A stretch of 22,336 nt of DNA from NCBI RefSeq assembly GCF_946222835.1, contig NZ_CAMIHD010000026.1, forward strand, positions 1 to 22,336, in the 5' to 3' direction. Positions 13,436-21,230 of the stretch are shown in pieces. A program made the position numbers and the translations under genes. The notes beneath the pieces are model-generated. The model saw nothing but the letters and a program-made list of their open reading frames with translations. It was not told the origin of the DNA and did not search any database. Each line of letters starts with the position of its first letter. The first letter of the stretch is position 1. The stretch is from an uncultured Corynebacterium sp. Lineage in GTDB: Bacteria; Actinomycetota; Actinomycetes; Mycobacteriales; Mycobacteriaceae.

Positions 13436-14470
13436 TTAGCCCTCCTCGTGGATGATGGATACGGCGCGGGTGATGGCCTCCGCGTCAGTGGTTGGCAGGA
13501 CCCCGTGACCGAGGTTCCAGATGTGGCCGTCAATATCGCCGCGCTCGCGCGCCCGGCTGACCTCGCCGCGGATGGTGCGTACGGCCTGGCGCACGGCATC
13601 GTCGCCGGCAAAAAGCATGGCCGGGTCAAGGTTGCCCTGCAGCACGCGGGCGCTCACGCGCTCGGCCGCGGCATCCATGGGCACGCGATAGTCGACGCCC
13701 ATTACCTCCGATCCTGCCTCCGACATGGCCGGCAAGAGCTCGCCGGTTCCGACGCCGAAGTGGATGCGCGGAATGTCCACGCCGGCCAGGATTTCTCGCG
13801 AATACGGCAAAACAAACTCGCGGTAGTCGCGCTCGTTAAGGTAGCCCGCCCAGGAATCGAAAAGCTGCATAGCATCAATGCCGGCGTCTACCTGCACCTG
13901 CAGGAAGCGGGTGATGGTAGGAACGAGGCGGCGCATGAGCATATGCCAAGTCTCCGGCTCGGCGTGCATGAGGGCCTTGGTGCGCTCGTGGTTCTTGGAT
14001 GGGCCGCCCTCAACGAGGTAGCTGGCCAGCGTAAACGGCGCACCAACAAAGCCAATGAGCGCTTGGGTTTCGGTGAGCTCGGCCAGGATGCGGGCGATGC
14101 CTTCGGTGACCTCGGGGACGTCGGTCTCTAGCAGCGGCAGCTTGCCGACGTCCTCCCTACTCCGCACCGCCTTTTCCATCACCGGCCCACGCCCCGGCAC
14201 GATATCGACCTTGACGCCGGCGGCCTTGAGCGGGACGACGATATCGGAGAATAAAATAGCGGCGTCGACGTCGTGGCGGCGCACCGGCTGCAGGGTGATT
14301 TCTGCCAGCAGTTCCGGCATGAAGCAGGAATCAAGCATGCTAATCCCCTCGCGGGCGGCGCGGTACTCCGGCAGCGAGCGGCCGGCCTGGCGCATGAACC
14401 AGACTGGGGGTCGGGAGGGGGTGCGGCCGAGGGCGGCGTCGATAAGCGGGGCACGATTTAGTCGAGACAT
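13436..14470 (-). CDS. hemE: Uroporphyrinogen III decarboxylase
   Basis: A 344-residue cytoplasmic enzyme that removes the four acetate carboxyls of uroporphyrinogen III to give coproporphyrinogen III. Both family signatures are present: PPVWFMRQAGRSLPEYR at 21-37, with substrate-binding R27 and R31, and the second one around IGFVGAPFTLASYLVEGG. D76 in AILFSDIVVP corresponds to the pyrrole-binding aspartate, and HIWNLGHGVLP near the C-terminus is also typical. The frame extends to 14488, but CATAAT (14482-14477) ends six bases before the ATG at 14470 and the longer start would lie inside that promoter, so the mRNA is probably leaderless. It is directly followed by hemY. Confidence 0.96.
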   Translation of the reverse strand: MSRLNRAPLIDAALGRTPSRPPVWFMRQAGRSLPEYRAAREGISMLDSCFMPELLAEITLQPVRRHDVDAAILFSDIVVPLKAAGVKVDIVPGRGPVMEKAVRSREDVGKLPLLETDVPEVTEGIARILAELTETQALIGFVGAPFTLASYLVEGGPSKNHERTKALMHAEPETWHMLMRRLVPTITRFLQVQVDAGIDAMQLFDSWAGYLNERDYREFVLPYSREILAGVDIPRIHFGVGTGELLPAMSEAGSEVMGVDYRVPMDAAAERVSARVLQGNLDPAMLFAGDDAVRQAVRTIRGEVSRARERGDIDGHIWNLGHGVLPTTDAEAITRAVSIIHEEG

Positions 14471-14476
14471 GCCCCA

Positions 14477-14498
14477 ATTATGAATCAAAAGTTGGAGT
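14477..14498 (-). promoter_or_regulatory. hemE promoter with TCCAACTTTTG motif
   Basis: On the minus strand CATAAT (14482-14477) is a -10 hexamer followed by TGGGGC and then the hemE ATG, so transcription would start at or next to the start codon. TCCAACTTTTG (14496-14486), the 11-base core shared with the hemL promoter and the resB-ccsB hairpin, lies three bases upstream of the -10. No -35 hexamer is visible. A bound protein here would overlap polymerase. Confidence 0.55.
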
Positions 14499-14507
14499 GG
14501 GGGCTAA

Positions 14508-14999
14508 TTAGCCACGCAAGCTGCGGTCCTTAATAAAGCGGTTGGACTGCGGCTGGAAGAGCAGCGCGAGGGCGATGATCAAAGAAATGGGGATTATCAG
14601 CAGGCTAAGCCCGCCGATGCCAAGTGCGAGGGCGGCGATATTGGTAAAAAGCGCGAACGCGATGACCACGGTAATGATGCGGCGTGCCCACTTGGACCCG
14701 CCGGCCAGTTGCGCGGCAAAAAGCGCGAGCAGGATGGCGCCGACGGCATTGGTCACCGCGACAAAAAGGCGATTGGAATGGAGGTACTCCGCGACCTGCG
14801 CATTCTGCGGCTCTGCCTGTGGCCCGCCCGAGCCGAAGATGCCCACCATGCCGCTCACCAGCATGATCACGGCGCTGACGACGAGTACCCAATATGCCCA
14901 ACGCAGGGGCCGCGGCCATGCGTCGAGGTTTTGGTTGGCGGAGGAGTTTCGGGCCGCCCGGTTATAGTCCTGGGGCCCGGGGCGATCGGTGTTATTCAT
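14508..14999 (-). CDS. Four-helix membrane protein of unknown function
   Basis: A 163-residue protein. A polar N-terminal region (about 1-30) is followed by four hydrophobic helices at about 34-54, 80-98, 106-127 and 129-147, and a short basic tail. No catalytic motif is recognised. It overlaps the upstream membrane gene by four bases (ATGA), so the two are surely co-transcribed and translationally coupled. Its position between hemB and hemE is the place where Corynebacterium genomes carry uncharacterised membrane genes, as I recall. A link to heme precursors or the membrane-bound respiratory chain is suggested only by location. The hemE promoter lies just downstream of its stop. Confidence 0.8.
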   Translation of the reverse strand: MNNTDRPGPQDYNRAARNSSANQNLDAWPRPLRWAYWVLVVSAVIMLVSGMVGIFGSGGPQAEPQNAQVAEYLHSNRLFVAVTNAVGAILLALFAAQLAGGSKWARRIITVVIAFALFTNIAALALGIGGLSLLIIPISLIIALALLFQPQSNRFIKDRSLRG

Positions 15000-15697
15000 C
15001 GCTTATCCTCCCGGTCAGTGCGCTTGCTGCGCTGCTCATCCTTGGCACGCTTGCGTTCTTCCTCGGCGCGCTTCTTCTCGCGCTGGGCTTGCTCGAGTTC
15101 CTTTTCCAGCTCACGCATCTGCTCGAGCTCGCCGGTGTAATCCAAGGTATCGACCCGCACGGAGAAAATCAGGCCGAGCACCGCCGCGACGCCGACCAGG
15201 ATCTGCACCATGCCATCGGCGGCAAAGAGCCAATCGGGCACATCAGCGCCGGCCGGGGTAACCATAAAGGTCAGCAGGATGCGGAATCCAAAGTACAGCG
15301 AGAAGGCGAACCACACGCGACGGGAAGTGCCGGCTCGCTTGCCGCGACGAGCCAGGGACCGCAGCAGGAAGGCCAGCAGCACGATAATCGCCAGGGAAAT
15401 GGCCGCTGAAAGGGCGACGGAGGCGTAGGCGGCGGTGCGGAGGAAGGCGTCGGAAAGCTGGGCTTCATCGACGCCGGCCGGTGCGGACTTAGCCATCTCC
15501 TTGGCCTGCGACATGAGCACGTCGTGGTTGAGCAGCGTCAGCACCACGTTGAGTACCTGGTGCACAGCCTCGCCGCACAGCGCGCCCAGCCACAGCCACA
15601 GCATGTACGTCACAGACTCCGGCCGCTGCTGCCGCAGCAAGCGTTGCGTGCGCGGTGGACGCGGAGCAGGGGCGGGCGACGGGGGCGTAGCAGTCAC
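14996..15697 (-). CDS. Membrane protein with C-terminal charged coiled coil
   Basis: A 233-residue protein of unknown function. The N-terminus is proline rich (about 1-17), followed by four hydrophobic segments at about 31-55, 88-112, 125-145 and 156-183. The final 45 residues are a Glu/Lys/Arg-rich heptad-like stretch (from ELEQMRELEKELEQ onward) that should form a cytoplasmic coiled coil. The start is GTG at 15697 with AAAGGA five bases upstream, nine bases after hemB, so it belongs to the hemB operon. It is coupled to the next membrane gene by an ATGA overlap. The two may form one membrane complex, which is inference from the overlap and shared topology only. Confidence 0.8.
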   Translation of the reverse strand: MTATPPSPAPAPRPPRTQRLLRQQRPESVTYMLWLWLGALCGEAVHQVLNVVLTLLNHDVLMSQAKEMAKSAPAGVDEAQLSDAFLRTAAYASVALSAAISLAIIVLLAFLLRSLARRGKRAGTSRRVWFAFSLYFGFRILLTFMVTPAGADVPDWLFAADGMVQILVGVAAVLGLIFSVRVDTLDYTGELEQMRELEKELEQAQREKKRAEEERKRAKDEQRSKRTDREDKR

Positions 15698-15706
15698 AGG
15701 GATCCT

Positions 15707-16690
15707 TTACTTGAGCAGGCGGGCGGCTTCGGTGGCGAAGTACGTGAGAATCTGATCGGCGCCGGCGCGCTTGAATGCGGTCAGCGACTCGAGCATGATG
15801 GCCTCGCCGTCGATCCACCCGTTGGCGGCCGCGGCCTTGACCATCGCGTACTCGCCGGAGACCTGGTAGACCGCAACCGGCACGGGAGAAGTCTCCGCCA
15901 CAGTCAAAAGCACGTCCAGGTAAGGCAGGCCGGGCTTGACCATGACGAAGTCAGCGCCCTCTTCGATATCTAGCTCGGCCTCGAGCAGGGATTCGCGGAA
16001 GTTGCGCGGATCCTGCTGATAGGTGCGACGGTCGCCCTCGAGGGAGGAGCCGACGGCGTCGCGGAACGGGCCGAAGAAGGCGGAGGCGTACTTGGCGGAA
16101 TAGGCCATGATGGCAACGTCCTCGTGGCCGGCGTCATCGAGGTCGGCGCGGATAGCGGCCACCTGGCCGTCCATCATGCCGGACGGGGAGACGATGTGGG
16201 CGCCGGCGCGGGCCTGGGAGCGGGCCATGTCTTGGTAGAGCTTGACGGATTCGTCGTTTAGCACGCGGCCCTTGTCATCCAGCACGCCGCAGTGGCCGTG
16301 GGAGGTGAACTCGTCGAGGCAGGTATCGGCCATCACGATGAGGTCATCGCCGAATTCCTCGCGCAGGCAGGCAATGCCACGGTTCAAAATGCCCTGCGGA
16401 TCCCAAGCCACAGAGCCGGTCTCGTCCTTATCTTCTTCTAACGGCACGCCGAAGAGGTCGACGCATTTCACGCCGGCTTCCAGCGCCTCCTCGGCCGCGC
16501 GGCGCAGGGAATCAAAAGTGTGCTGGTAAACGCCCGGCATGGAGGGAATCTCGCGTGGGGCGTCAAGGCCGTCCGCGATGAACATGGGCAAAATCAGGTC
16601 CGAGGGGCGGACCTGGGTTTCGGCCACAAGGTTGCGCATCGCGGGGGTGGTGCGCAGGCGGCGTGGGCGGCGGGCTGGGAAGGTGCTCAT
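15707..16690 (-). CDS. hemB: Delta-aminolevulinic acid dehydratase (porphobilinogen synthase)
   Basis: A 327-residue enzyme that condenses two 5-aminolevulinate molecules to porphobilinogen. The two Schiff-base lysines are K200 (AYSAKYASAFFGPFRDA) and K252 (MVKPGLPYLDV). The metal loop ADTCLDEFTSHGHCG has C124 and C134 but Asp at 126, where three-cysteine zinc enzymes have Cys. This Cys-Asp-Cys form is, as I recall, usual in actinobacteria, so the metal need may differ from the E. coli enzyme. The ATG at 16690 has AAGGAG seven bases upstream, and the gene follows hemD by 28 bases without an obvious terminator. It leads into the two membrane genes downstream. Confidence 0.96.
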   Translation of the reverse strand: MSTFPARRPRRLRTTPAMRNLVAETQVRPSDLILPMFIADGLDAPREIPSMPGVYQHTFDSLRRAAEEALEAGVKCVDLFGVPLEEDKDETGSVAWDPQGILNRGIACLREEFGDDLIVMADTCLDEFTSHGHCGVLDDKGRVLNDESVKLYQDMARSQARAGAHIVSPSGMMDGQVAAIRADLDDAGHEDVAIMAYSAKYASAFFGPFRDAVGSSLEGDRRTYQQDPRNFRESLLEAELDIEEGADFVMVKPGLPYLDVLLTVAETSPVPVAVYQVSGEYAMVKAAAANGWIDGEAIMLESLTAFKRAGADQILTYFATEAARLLK

Positions 16691-16718
16691 TGGGTACTCC
16701 TTAGAGCGAGACTAAAAC

Positions 16719-18395
16719 TTATGCCTTGTCGACCTTAGTAGCCTTCTTGCGCGAGCGGCGTTTCTTGCACGGCGCGGGCAGGTTCCCGGCGGCGCGGAGG
16801 GCGGCGACGTGGTCTGCGAGGGCATCGACAAGCGAGGGCACATCCGCGACCTCGGGTACGACATCAACGCGCAGGCCCATTTCTTCCGCGGCCGCTCTTG
16901 CCGACGGCCCGATACACGCAATGATCGTCCGCTGGTGCGGTTTGCCTGCGATACCCACCAAGTTGCGCACGGTGGACCCCGAGGTGAAGGCCACGGCGTC
17001 GAAGCCGCCGGTCTTGATCATGTCGCGGATCTCGGCCGAAGGCGGGGCGGCGCGGACGGTACGGTAGGCCACGACGTCGTCGACCTCCCAGTCGAGGGCT
17101 TTGAGCCCGTCAACCAGGGTATCGGCCGCGATATCGGCGCGCGGGAGCAGGACGCGGCCGACGGCGTCGATATCCTCCACGAAGTTAGGGAAGACATCGA
17201 GCAGGCCCTCGGCGTTCTGCTTTTTCTTGTGCGGTAAGAGCTCGGGGACCATGCCCTTGGCGCGGATGGCGGCCGCGGTTTTGGTGCCCACGGCCGCGAG
17301 GTGGACGCCGGCGAAATCGCGGGCATCGAGGCCGAGCTGGGCGATTTTCTCCCATACTGCGGTCACCGCGTTAACAGAGGTGAAGACGATCCACTTATAG
17401 CGGCCCTCGACGATGCCCTTGATGGCGCGGTCCATCTGCGCCGGGTTGCGCGGCGGCTCGATGGAGATGGTGGGCACGTTTTGCGGAATGGCGCCATAAC
17501 CAGCCAGGCGCGCGGACATCGGCCCGGCCTGTTCCTTGGTGCGCGGCACGAGCACGCGCCAGCCGTAGAGCGGGCGGTTTTCCCACCAGGAGTATTTGGA
17601 GCGGTCGTCGATGCTGCGGCCGAGGGTGACGACGAGCGCTCCGGCGAGATCCGCATCGAGCTTGCCCATGGTGCCCAGTGTGGTCTCATAGGTGCGCTGC
17701 AGGCGGGTAGTGCCGTGCACGGTGACAAATGCCTCGGTCTCGGCCGGCATGCCGCGCTTTTGCAACTCGTCAGAGATAACCGGCAGGTCTTCCTTCGTAG
17801 CCTGCAGGACGATGGACTGCGTGGCGTTGGCTAATGCGTCCCAATCGGCACCATCGGTGACATCGGCCTCGGTATAGGTCGAGCCGAGTGCAATGCCGGC
17901 AAAGGACGGCACAGTAGAGGGCAGGGACATTCCGGGCACCACCTGGAATTCCAGACCGGCGGAGGCCACGGCGTTAATCTCGGCCTTGATGGACTCGCGG
18001 TGCAGCGGGTTGCCAGTTACTAGGCGGATGACGTCCTCGCCGTCGGCCTCGACCAAGCACTCGCGCAGCTGGCCGACGATATCCTCACCCGGTTCATACA
18101 GCACCGCGGCCGTCGGCGGTGCGGGGCGGGGTGGTTTGCGGCGCGCGCCCTTAGCCTTGGCGTCGGCGCACATTTGGGCGTATTCGGCCTCGGCGGCGTC
18201 GAGAAGCTCCTGCGGAACGGGCAGCGCAGCGGCGACGGCATCGCGCACGCCCTGCATGACCTGCGGATCGGTCACGGCGATGGCATTATTTGCCAGAACC
18301 TCGCGGGCGCGGACGGTCAGCAGGTCGGGATTACCTGGACCAGCGCCCACAAAGACGATCTTGCCCAATTGGGTGTCTGGCGCAGCTTTGCTCAT
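16719..18395 (-). CDS. hemD: Fused uroporphyrinogen-III methyltransferase-like / uroporphyrinogen-III synthase
   Basis: A 558-residue two-domain protein. Residues about 11-260 resemble the tetrapyrrole methylase fold of SUMT (CobA/CysG), beginning VGAGPGNPDLLTVRA. Residues about 277-530 are the HemD synthase domain (GWRVLVPRTKEQAGPMSARL, then VFTSVNAV, AFTSGSTVRNL), which closes hydroxymethylbilane into uroporphyrinogen III with inversion of ring D. The methylase part departs from active SUMTs: the GGDP motif is TGNP (127-130), and the following loop reads PGMSLPSTVPSFAG rather than the usual GISSA form. It may be inactive or altered. A basic tail (KKRRSRKKATK) ends the protein. The ATG at 18395 was preferred over 18440 because it aligns with the methylase start; its ribosome site is weak (AGAAAAG). 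It leads the hemD-hemB-membrane gene run. Confidence 0.92.
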   Translation of the reverse strand: MSKAAPDTQLGKIVFVGAGPGNPDLLTVRAREVLANNAIAVTDPQVMQGVRDAVAAALPVPQELLDAAEAEYAQMCADAKAKGARRKPPRPAPPTAAVLYEPGEDIVGQLRECLVEADGEDVIRLVTGNPLHRESIKAEINAVASAGLEFQVVPGMSLPSTVPSFAGIALGSTYTEADVTDGADWDALANATQSIVLQATKEDLPVISDELQKRGMPAETEAFVTVHGTTRLQRTYETTLGTMGKLDADLAGALVVTLGRSIDDRSKYSWWENRPLYGWRVLVPRTKEQAGPMSARLAGYGAIPQNVPTISIEPPRNPAQMDRAIKGIVEGRYKWIVFTSVNAVTAVWEKIAQLGLDARDFAGVHLAAVGTKTAAAIRAKGMVPELLPHKKKQNAEGLLDVFPNFVEDIDAVGRVLLPRADIAADTLVDGLKALDWEVDDVVAYRTVRAAPPSAEIRDMIKTGGFDAVAFTSGSTVRNLVGIAGKPHQRTIIACIGPSARAAAEEMGLRVDVVPEVADVPSLVDALADHVAALRAAGNLPAPCKKRRSRKKATKVDKA

Positions 18396-18496
18396 AAAGT
18401 TCTTTTCTAAAATCGGGCGCGCGGCACCGCGCACGGACATGATCGCATGCGGTGTGGGTCCCCGCGCCGGCGGTGGGTGACACGGTCATAACGGCC

Positions 18497-18523
18497 AAAA
18501 TCCCAGGCCTTGCGTCCTGGGAT
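18497..18523 (-). terminator. Rho-independent-like terminator after hemC
   Basis: On the minus strand ATCCCAGG (18523-18516) and CCTGGGAT (18507-18500) form an 8-bp stem around an eight-base loop, and the transcript then reads TTTT (to 18497). It lies about 80 bases past the hemC stop and about 100 bases before the hemD start. It probably ends or attenuates the hemA-hemC message, so hemD would need its own promoter or read-through. A shorter palindrome (CCCTTAAAGGG, 18525-18535) adjoins it. Confidence 0.62.
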
Positions 18524-18541
18524 GCCCTTAAAGGGGGCCGG

Positions 18542-18560
18542 ATCATTGCGGGACAATGAT
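18542..18560. repeat. Inverted repeat in the hemC-hemD gap
   Basis: ATCATTG and CAATGAT form perfect 7-bp arms around CGGGA, 43 bases after the hemC stop. It could be an RNA hairpin in the 3' region of hemC or a binding site for a dimeric regulator; the arms have no U-run next to them. The rest of the 208-base gap (18396-18603) holds no gene. A GC-rich palindrome (GCGCGG-CA-CCGCGC, 18419-18432) lies 23 bases before the hemD ATG. Confidence 0.5.
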
Positions 18561-18603
18561 TTGTGGTATCTACACCTTAAATTATTAGCGCCTAAAGGCG
18601 AAA

Positions 18604-19491
18604 TTACTTGCCCAGCAGCTCGGCCGCACCACCGGCGAAAAGCTCGTCCGAAACGCGGGCGCCGAGCTCTGTGGCTTCGGCCGCGGAACCGGAGGCGGTG
18701 GCCGTGAGCTGGCGAGATCCGTCGAGGGCAAAGACGCCACCGCGCACGGTGAGCTGTTCGCCGTCCCAGCGCGAGGTGGCAGCCACCGGAGCGGTGCAGC
18801 CGGCCTCGAGGCGGGCCAGCACGGCGCGCTCACCGGCAGCGGCGGCCGAGGCACGGTCGTCGACAATGGCGTCTAGGGCCGCGGCGGCCTCGGTGCCGGC
18901 CACGGCCTCGATGGCGAGTGCGCCCTGGGCCGGCGCCGGCATGAAGACGGAGGGTTCGAAGATTTCGGTGGCGCGGTCTGCGTAGCCGCCGCGCAGCAGG
19001 CCGGCATAGGCCAGTAAAACAGCATCGAGCTCGCCATCGGTGACCTTGGACATACGGGTATCGATATTGCCGCGCAGCGGGCGAATCTCCAGGTCAGGGC
19101 GGATAGCGGCCAGCTGGGAAATGCGGCGCGGGGCGGAGGTGCCCACGCGCGCACCCTGCGGCAGCTGCGCCAGGCTCAGGCCATCGCGGGCGACGAGCGC
19201 CTCGCGAGAATCCTGACGCTGCGGCACCACGAGGCGGAAGCGATCATCGGGCGCGGTGGGCAGGTCCTTAAAAGAGTGCACGGCGATATCGCACTCGCCG
19301 GCATAGAGCGCCTCGCGCAGCGCTTGGGTAAATACGCCGACGCCGATGCGCTCGACGGGCGCCATATTGACGTCGCCGGCGGTGGTGACGATGTGGAGTT
19401 GGGAGTCAAAGCCGGCGTCGATAAGCCAATCGCGCACATGGCCCGCCTGGGTGGTGGCGAGCTTGGAGCCGCGGGTACCAATCTGAAACAT
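18604..19491 (-). CDS. hemC: Porphobilinogen deaminase (hydroxymethylbilane synthase)
   Basis: A 295-residue cytoplasmic enzyme that links four porphobilinogens into hydroxymethylbilane. C232 in LEAGCTAPVAA is the attachment point of the dipyrromethane cofactor. D76 in AVHSFKDLPT is the catalytic aspartate, and the arginine cluster GTSAPRRISQL (118-128), with R140 in PLRGNIDTR, binds substrate carboxylates. The N-terminus IGTRGSKLATTQA is the family start. The ATG follows the hemA TAA without a gap (TAAATG), and a strong AAGGAGG site lies in the last codons of hemA, so translation is coupled. It is followed by a 208-base structured gap with a terminator-like hairpin before hemD. Confidence 0.96.
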   Translation of the reverse strand: MFQIGTRGSKLATTQAGHVRDWLIDAGFDSQLHIVTTAGDVNMAPVERIGVGVFTQALREALYAGECDIAVHSFKDLPTAPDDRFRLVVPQRQDSREALVARDGLSLAQLPQGARVGTSAPRRISQLAAIRPDLEIRPLRGNIDTRMSKVTDGELDAVLLAYAGLLRGGYADRATEIFEPSVFMPAPAQGALAIEAVAGTEAAAALDAIVDDRASAAAAGERAVLARLEAGCTAPVAATSRWDGEQLTVRGGVFALDGSRQLTATASGSAAEATELGARVSDELFAGGAAELLGK

Positions 19492-20826
19492 TTAGGCCTC
19501 CTTAGTCATGGTGGGCAATTCATTAACGGCCACGGACACGCCGGAGCCTTCCAGTTGCAGGCCAAAGAGTTCCTGCAGGGCGTTCTCGCTGCTAACACTG
19601 CTTTCCGACGCCGCCAGTTTCTTCGCCCGCACCGTCGGTTCATGCAACAGCTTATCGGCCACGCGCTTGAGGGCGCGCTGGACGTCCTCCAGCTGTTTGT
19701 CGGCAAGCTCTGGGTGCTTGTGTTGCAAGCGCGCGGCTTCGCACTCGACGAGATCGGCCGCACGGCGATGCAGGGCGCTTACGGCCGGAGCGACATCGCG
19801 CACGCGCTGGGCCGAGGTATATGCCGCCAGCTCCTCGTCAACGATGCGACGGGCCTGCGCGTGCGGGCTAGTGCCGGCGGCGACATCGGTATCGGCAGCC
19901 GAAAGCGACTTGCTCAGGCGCTCGATATTGACCAGATCCACGCCCTCAGCCGCGGCAGCGGCGTCGTCGATATCGCGCGGCAGGGAAAGATCGATGAGCA
20001 TGAGTTCGCGGCCGGCCGGAATATCTGCGGCCCCGATGGTGAAATTATCGGCGCCGGTGGCGGAGATGGCGAGGTCGACGTCGGAAAGCGCGGCGGCGCG
20101 CTGGGAAAAGTCCACGACGCGGGTAGAAACGCCCGCCTCTTCGGCATGGCTAGCTAGGCGCTCGGCGCGCTCGCGGGTGCGGTTAGCCAGCACCAGCTCT
20201 TTAATCCCCAACCGGCCGGCGTGGGTGGCGGCCAGCGAAGCCATAGCGCCCGCGCCGAGCACTAGCGCGGTCTTGCCGCTCAAATCCTCGGCGTCTAGTC
20301 GCTGTAAGGCTTGGTCGAAGGCGAAAGAAACCATAGAGGCACCGGCCTCGTCAATTTCGGTCTCGGAATGCACGCGCTTGCCCGCCCGCAACGCGGACTG
20401 TGCCAGTGCGTGGATGCGCGGGCCGACGGTGCCCTGCTCGGAGGCGGATTGGTAGGCGCTGCGGACCTGGCCGATGATCTGTTGCTCGCCCACCACCATG
20501 GAATCCAGCCCGGAGGTCACGGACATCAGGTGTTCGGCCGCGGCGTCGGCATAGCGCACATAAAGGTAGTTGCGCAGATCCCCTTCTTCCACACCCGATA
20601 CCTGGGTGAGCACGCGCACGACTTCCTGCACGCCGGCGTGAAAAGAGTCGGTGACGGTGTAGACCTCCATGCGGTTGCAGGTGGAGATAATCATCGCCTC
20701 TGAGAGCGGCTCGGCCGCCACGAGTTGTCCGCAGGCGGAATCCTGGACCGCACTATCCATGCTCAGCTTTTCCAGCAGCGCCACCGGCGCCGACTGGTGG
20801 GACATGCCCACAACGAGCACGCTCAT
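19492..20826 (-). CDS. hemA: Glutamyl-tRNA reductase
   Basis: A 444-residue NADPH enzyme that reduces glutamyl-tRNA to glutamate-1-semialdehyde, the first committed and usually rate-limiting step of the C5 heme route. The catalytic cysteine is C50 in STCNRMEVY. GLDSMVVGEQQIIGQVRSAY (106-125) is the strongly conserved family block, and LVLGAGAMAS (188-197) is the NADPH site. The C-terminal part (about 320-420) is the helical dimerisation domain, ending in a less conserved tail. The frame is open to a GTG at 20835, but the ATG at 20826 is correctly spaced (eight bases) from GAGGAG. It is the first hem gene here, 73 bases after a glutaredoxin-like gene, and is coupled to hemC. Confidence 0.95.
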   Translation of the reverse strand: MSVLVVGMSHQSAPVALLEKLSMDSAVQDSACGQLVAAEPLSEAMIISTCNRMEVYTVTDSFHAGVQEVVRVLTQVSGVEEGDLRNYLYVRYADAAAEHLMSVTSGLDSMVVGEQQIIGQVRSAYQSASEQGTVGPRIHALAQSALRAGKRVHSETEIDEAGASMVSFAFDQALQRLDAEDLSGKTALVLGAGAMASLAATHAGRLGIKELVLANRTRERAERLASHAEEAGVSTRVVDFSQRAAALSDVDLAISATGADNFTIGAADIPAGRELMLIDLSLPRDIDDAAAAAEGVDLVNIERLSKSLSAADTDVAAGTSPHAQARRIVDEELAAYTSAQRVRDVAPAVSALHRRAADLVECEAARLQHKHPELADKQLEDVQRALKRVADKLLHEPTVRAKKLAASESSVSSENALQELFGLQLEGSGVSVAVNELPTMTKEA

Positions 20827-20834
20827 GCACAACA

Positions 20835-20885
20835 CTCCTCAACCCTTTGATTGATTTTAATCCTCCAAAAGACTACCCGTCGGTG
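20835..20885 (-). promoter_or_regulatory. Putative hemA promoter/leader
   Basis: In the 73-base gap upstream of hemA the minus strand carries TAAAAT within GGATTAAAATCAATC, a possible -10, and GAGGAG as ribosome site. GATTAAAATCAATC is an imperfect AT-rich inverted repeat, striking in GC-rich DNA. AT-rich sites of this kind upstream of hemA are the sort of target recognised by heme-responsive two-component regulators in Corynebacterium (HrrA, ChrA), but no specific site can be assigned by eye. hemA could also be read from the upstream glutaredoxin-like gene. Confidence 0.4.
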
Positions 20886-20899
20886 TCACGGATCCCGAA

Positions 20900-21142
20900 T
20901 CAACCGGCCAGCTCGGCCGCCAGCTCCTCATTGTCTACTTCCCAGCAGGAAAACTCTTCGCCGTCGATAACCACGACGGGTACGCGGTCACCGAACTCCA
21001 TGGCCAGCTCCGGGTCTTCATCCACGTTACGCACGCTAAGCTCCGCGCCTGCCTGCTTGATAACGGGGGTGATCTGTTCCCTCACGCGCGCGCAAGAACC
21101 GCAGGTGGTGCGCACCATGAGCTCGACGAGATGCTGAGACAT
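20900..21142 (-). CDS. Glutaredoxin-like protein
   Basis: An 80-residue thioredoxin-fold protein. The redox motif CGSC is at residues 14-17 (VRTTCGSCARV), the cis-proline is in RVPVVVIDGEE, and NVDEDPELAMEFG is the usual second-helix segment of the small glutaredoxin-like (DUF836) family. The natural reductant and target are unknown. The ATG at 21142 has AGGAG three bases upstream, a rather short spacing; an in-frame ATG at 21118 is the alternative. It lies just upstream of hemA on the same strand, an arrangement conserved in actinobacteria as I recall (a glutaredoxin-like gene also precedes hemA in Mycobacterium), so a role in protecting thiol enzymes of heme synthesis is plausible but unproven. 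Confidence 0.86.
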   Translation of the reverse strand: MSQHLVELMVRTTCGSCARVREQITPVIKQAGAELSVRNVDEDPELAMEFGDRVPVVVIDGEEFSCWEVDNEELAAELAG

Positions 21143-21182
21143 TTTCTCCTCACAAGGACGGCGGCGGTCGAAACCATTACTA

Positions 21183-21198
21183 TGGACACGTTAGTCCA
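21183..21198. repeat. Short palindrome upstream of the HAD phosphatase gene
   Basis: TGGAC and GTCCA form 5-bp arms around ACGTTA immediately downstream of the TACTAT hexamer at 21178-21183, in the 88-base divergent gap. It may be an operator or a short leader hairpin; with arms this short chance cannot be excluded. Confidence 0.3.
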
Positions 21199-21230
21199 CC
21201 CCGCGTTTGCGAAAGCTGTTTGTCTTACTC

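Noticed and set aside
13193..14131. Long plus-strand open frame spanning the antisense of hemY and hemE
   Set aside because: It mirrors two well-supported genes and crosses their junction; no motifs or promoter seen.
19276..20455. Plus-strand open frames opposite hemC and hemA
   Set aside because: They are shadows of hemA and hemC, whose catalytic residues are all present.
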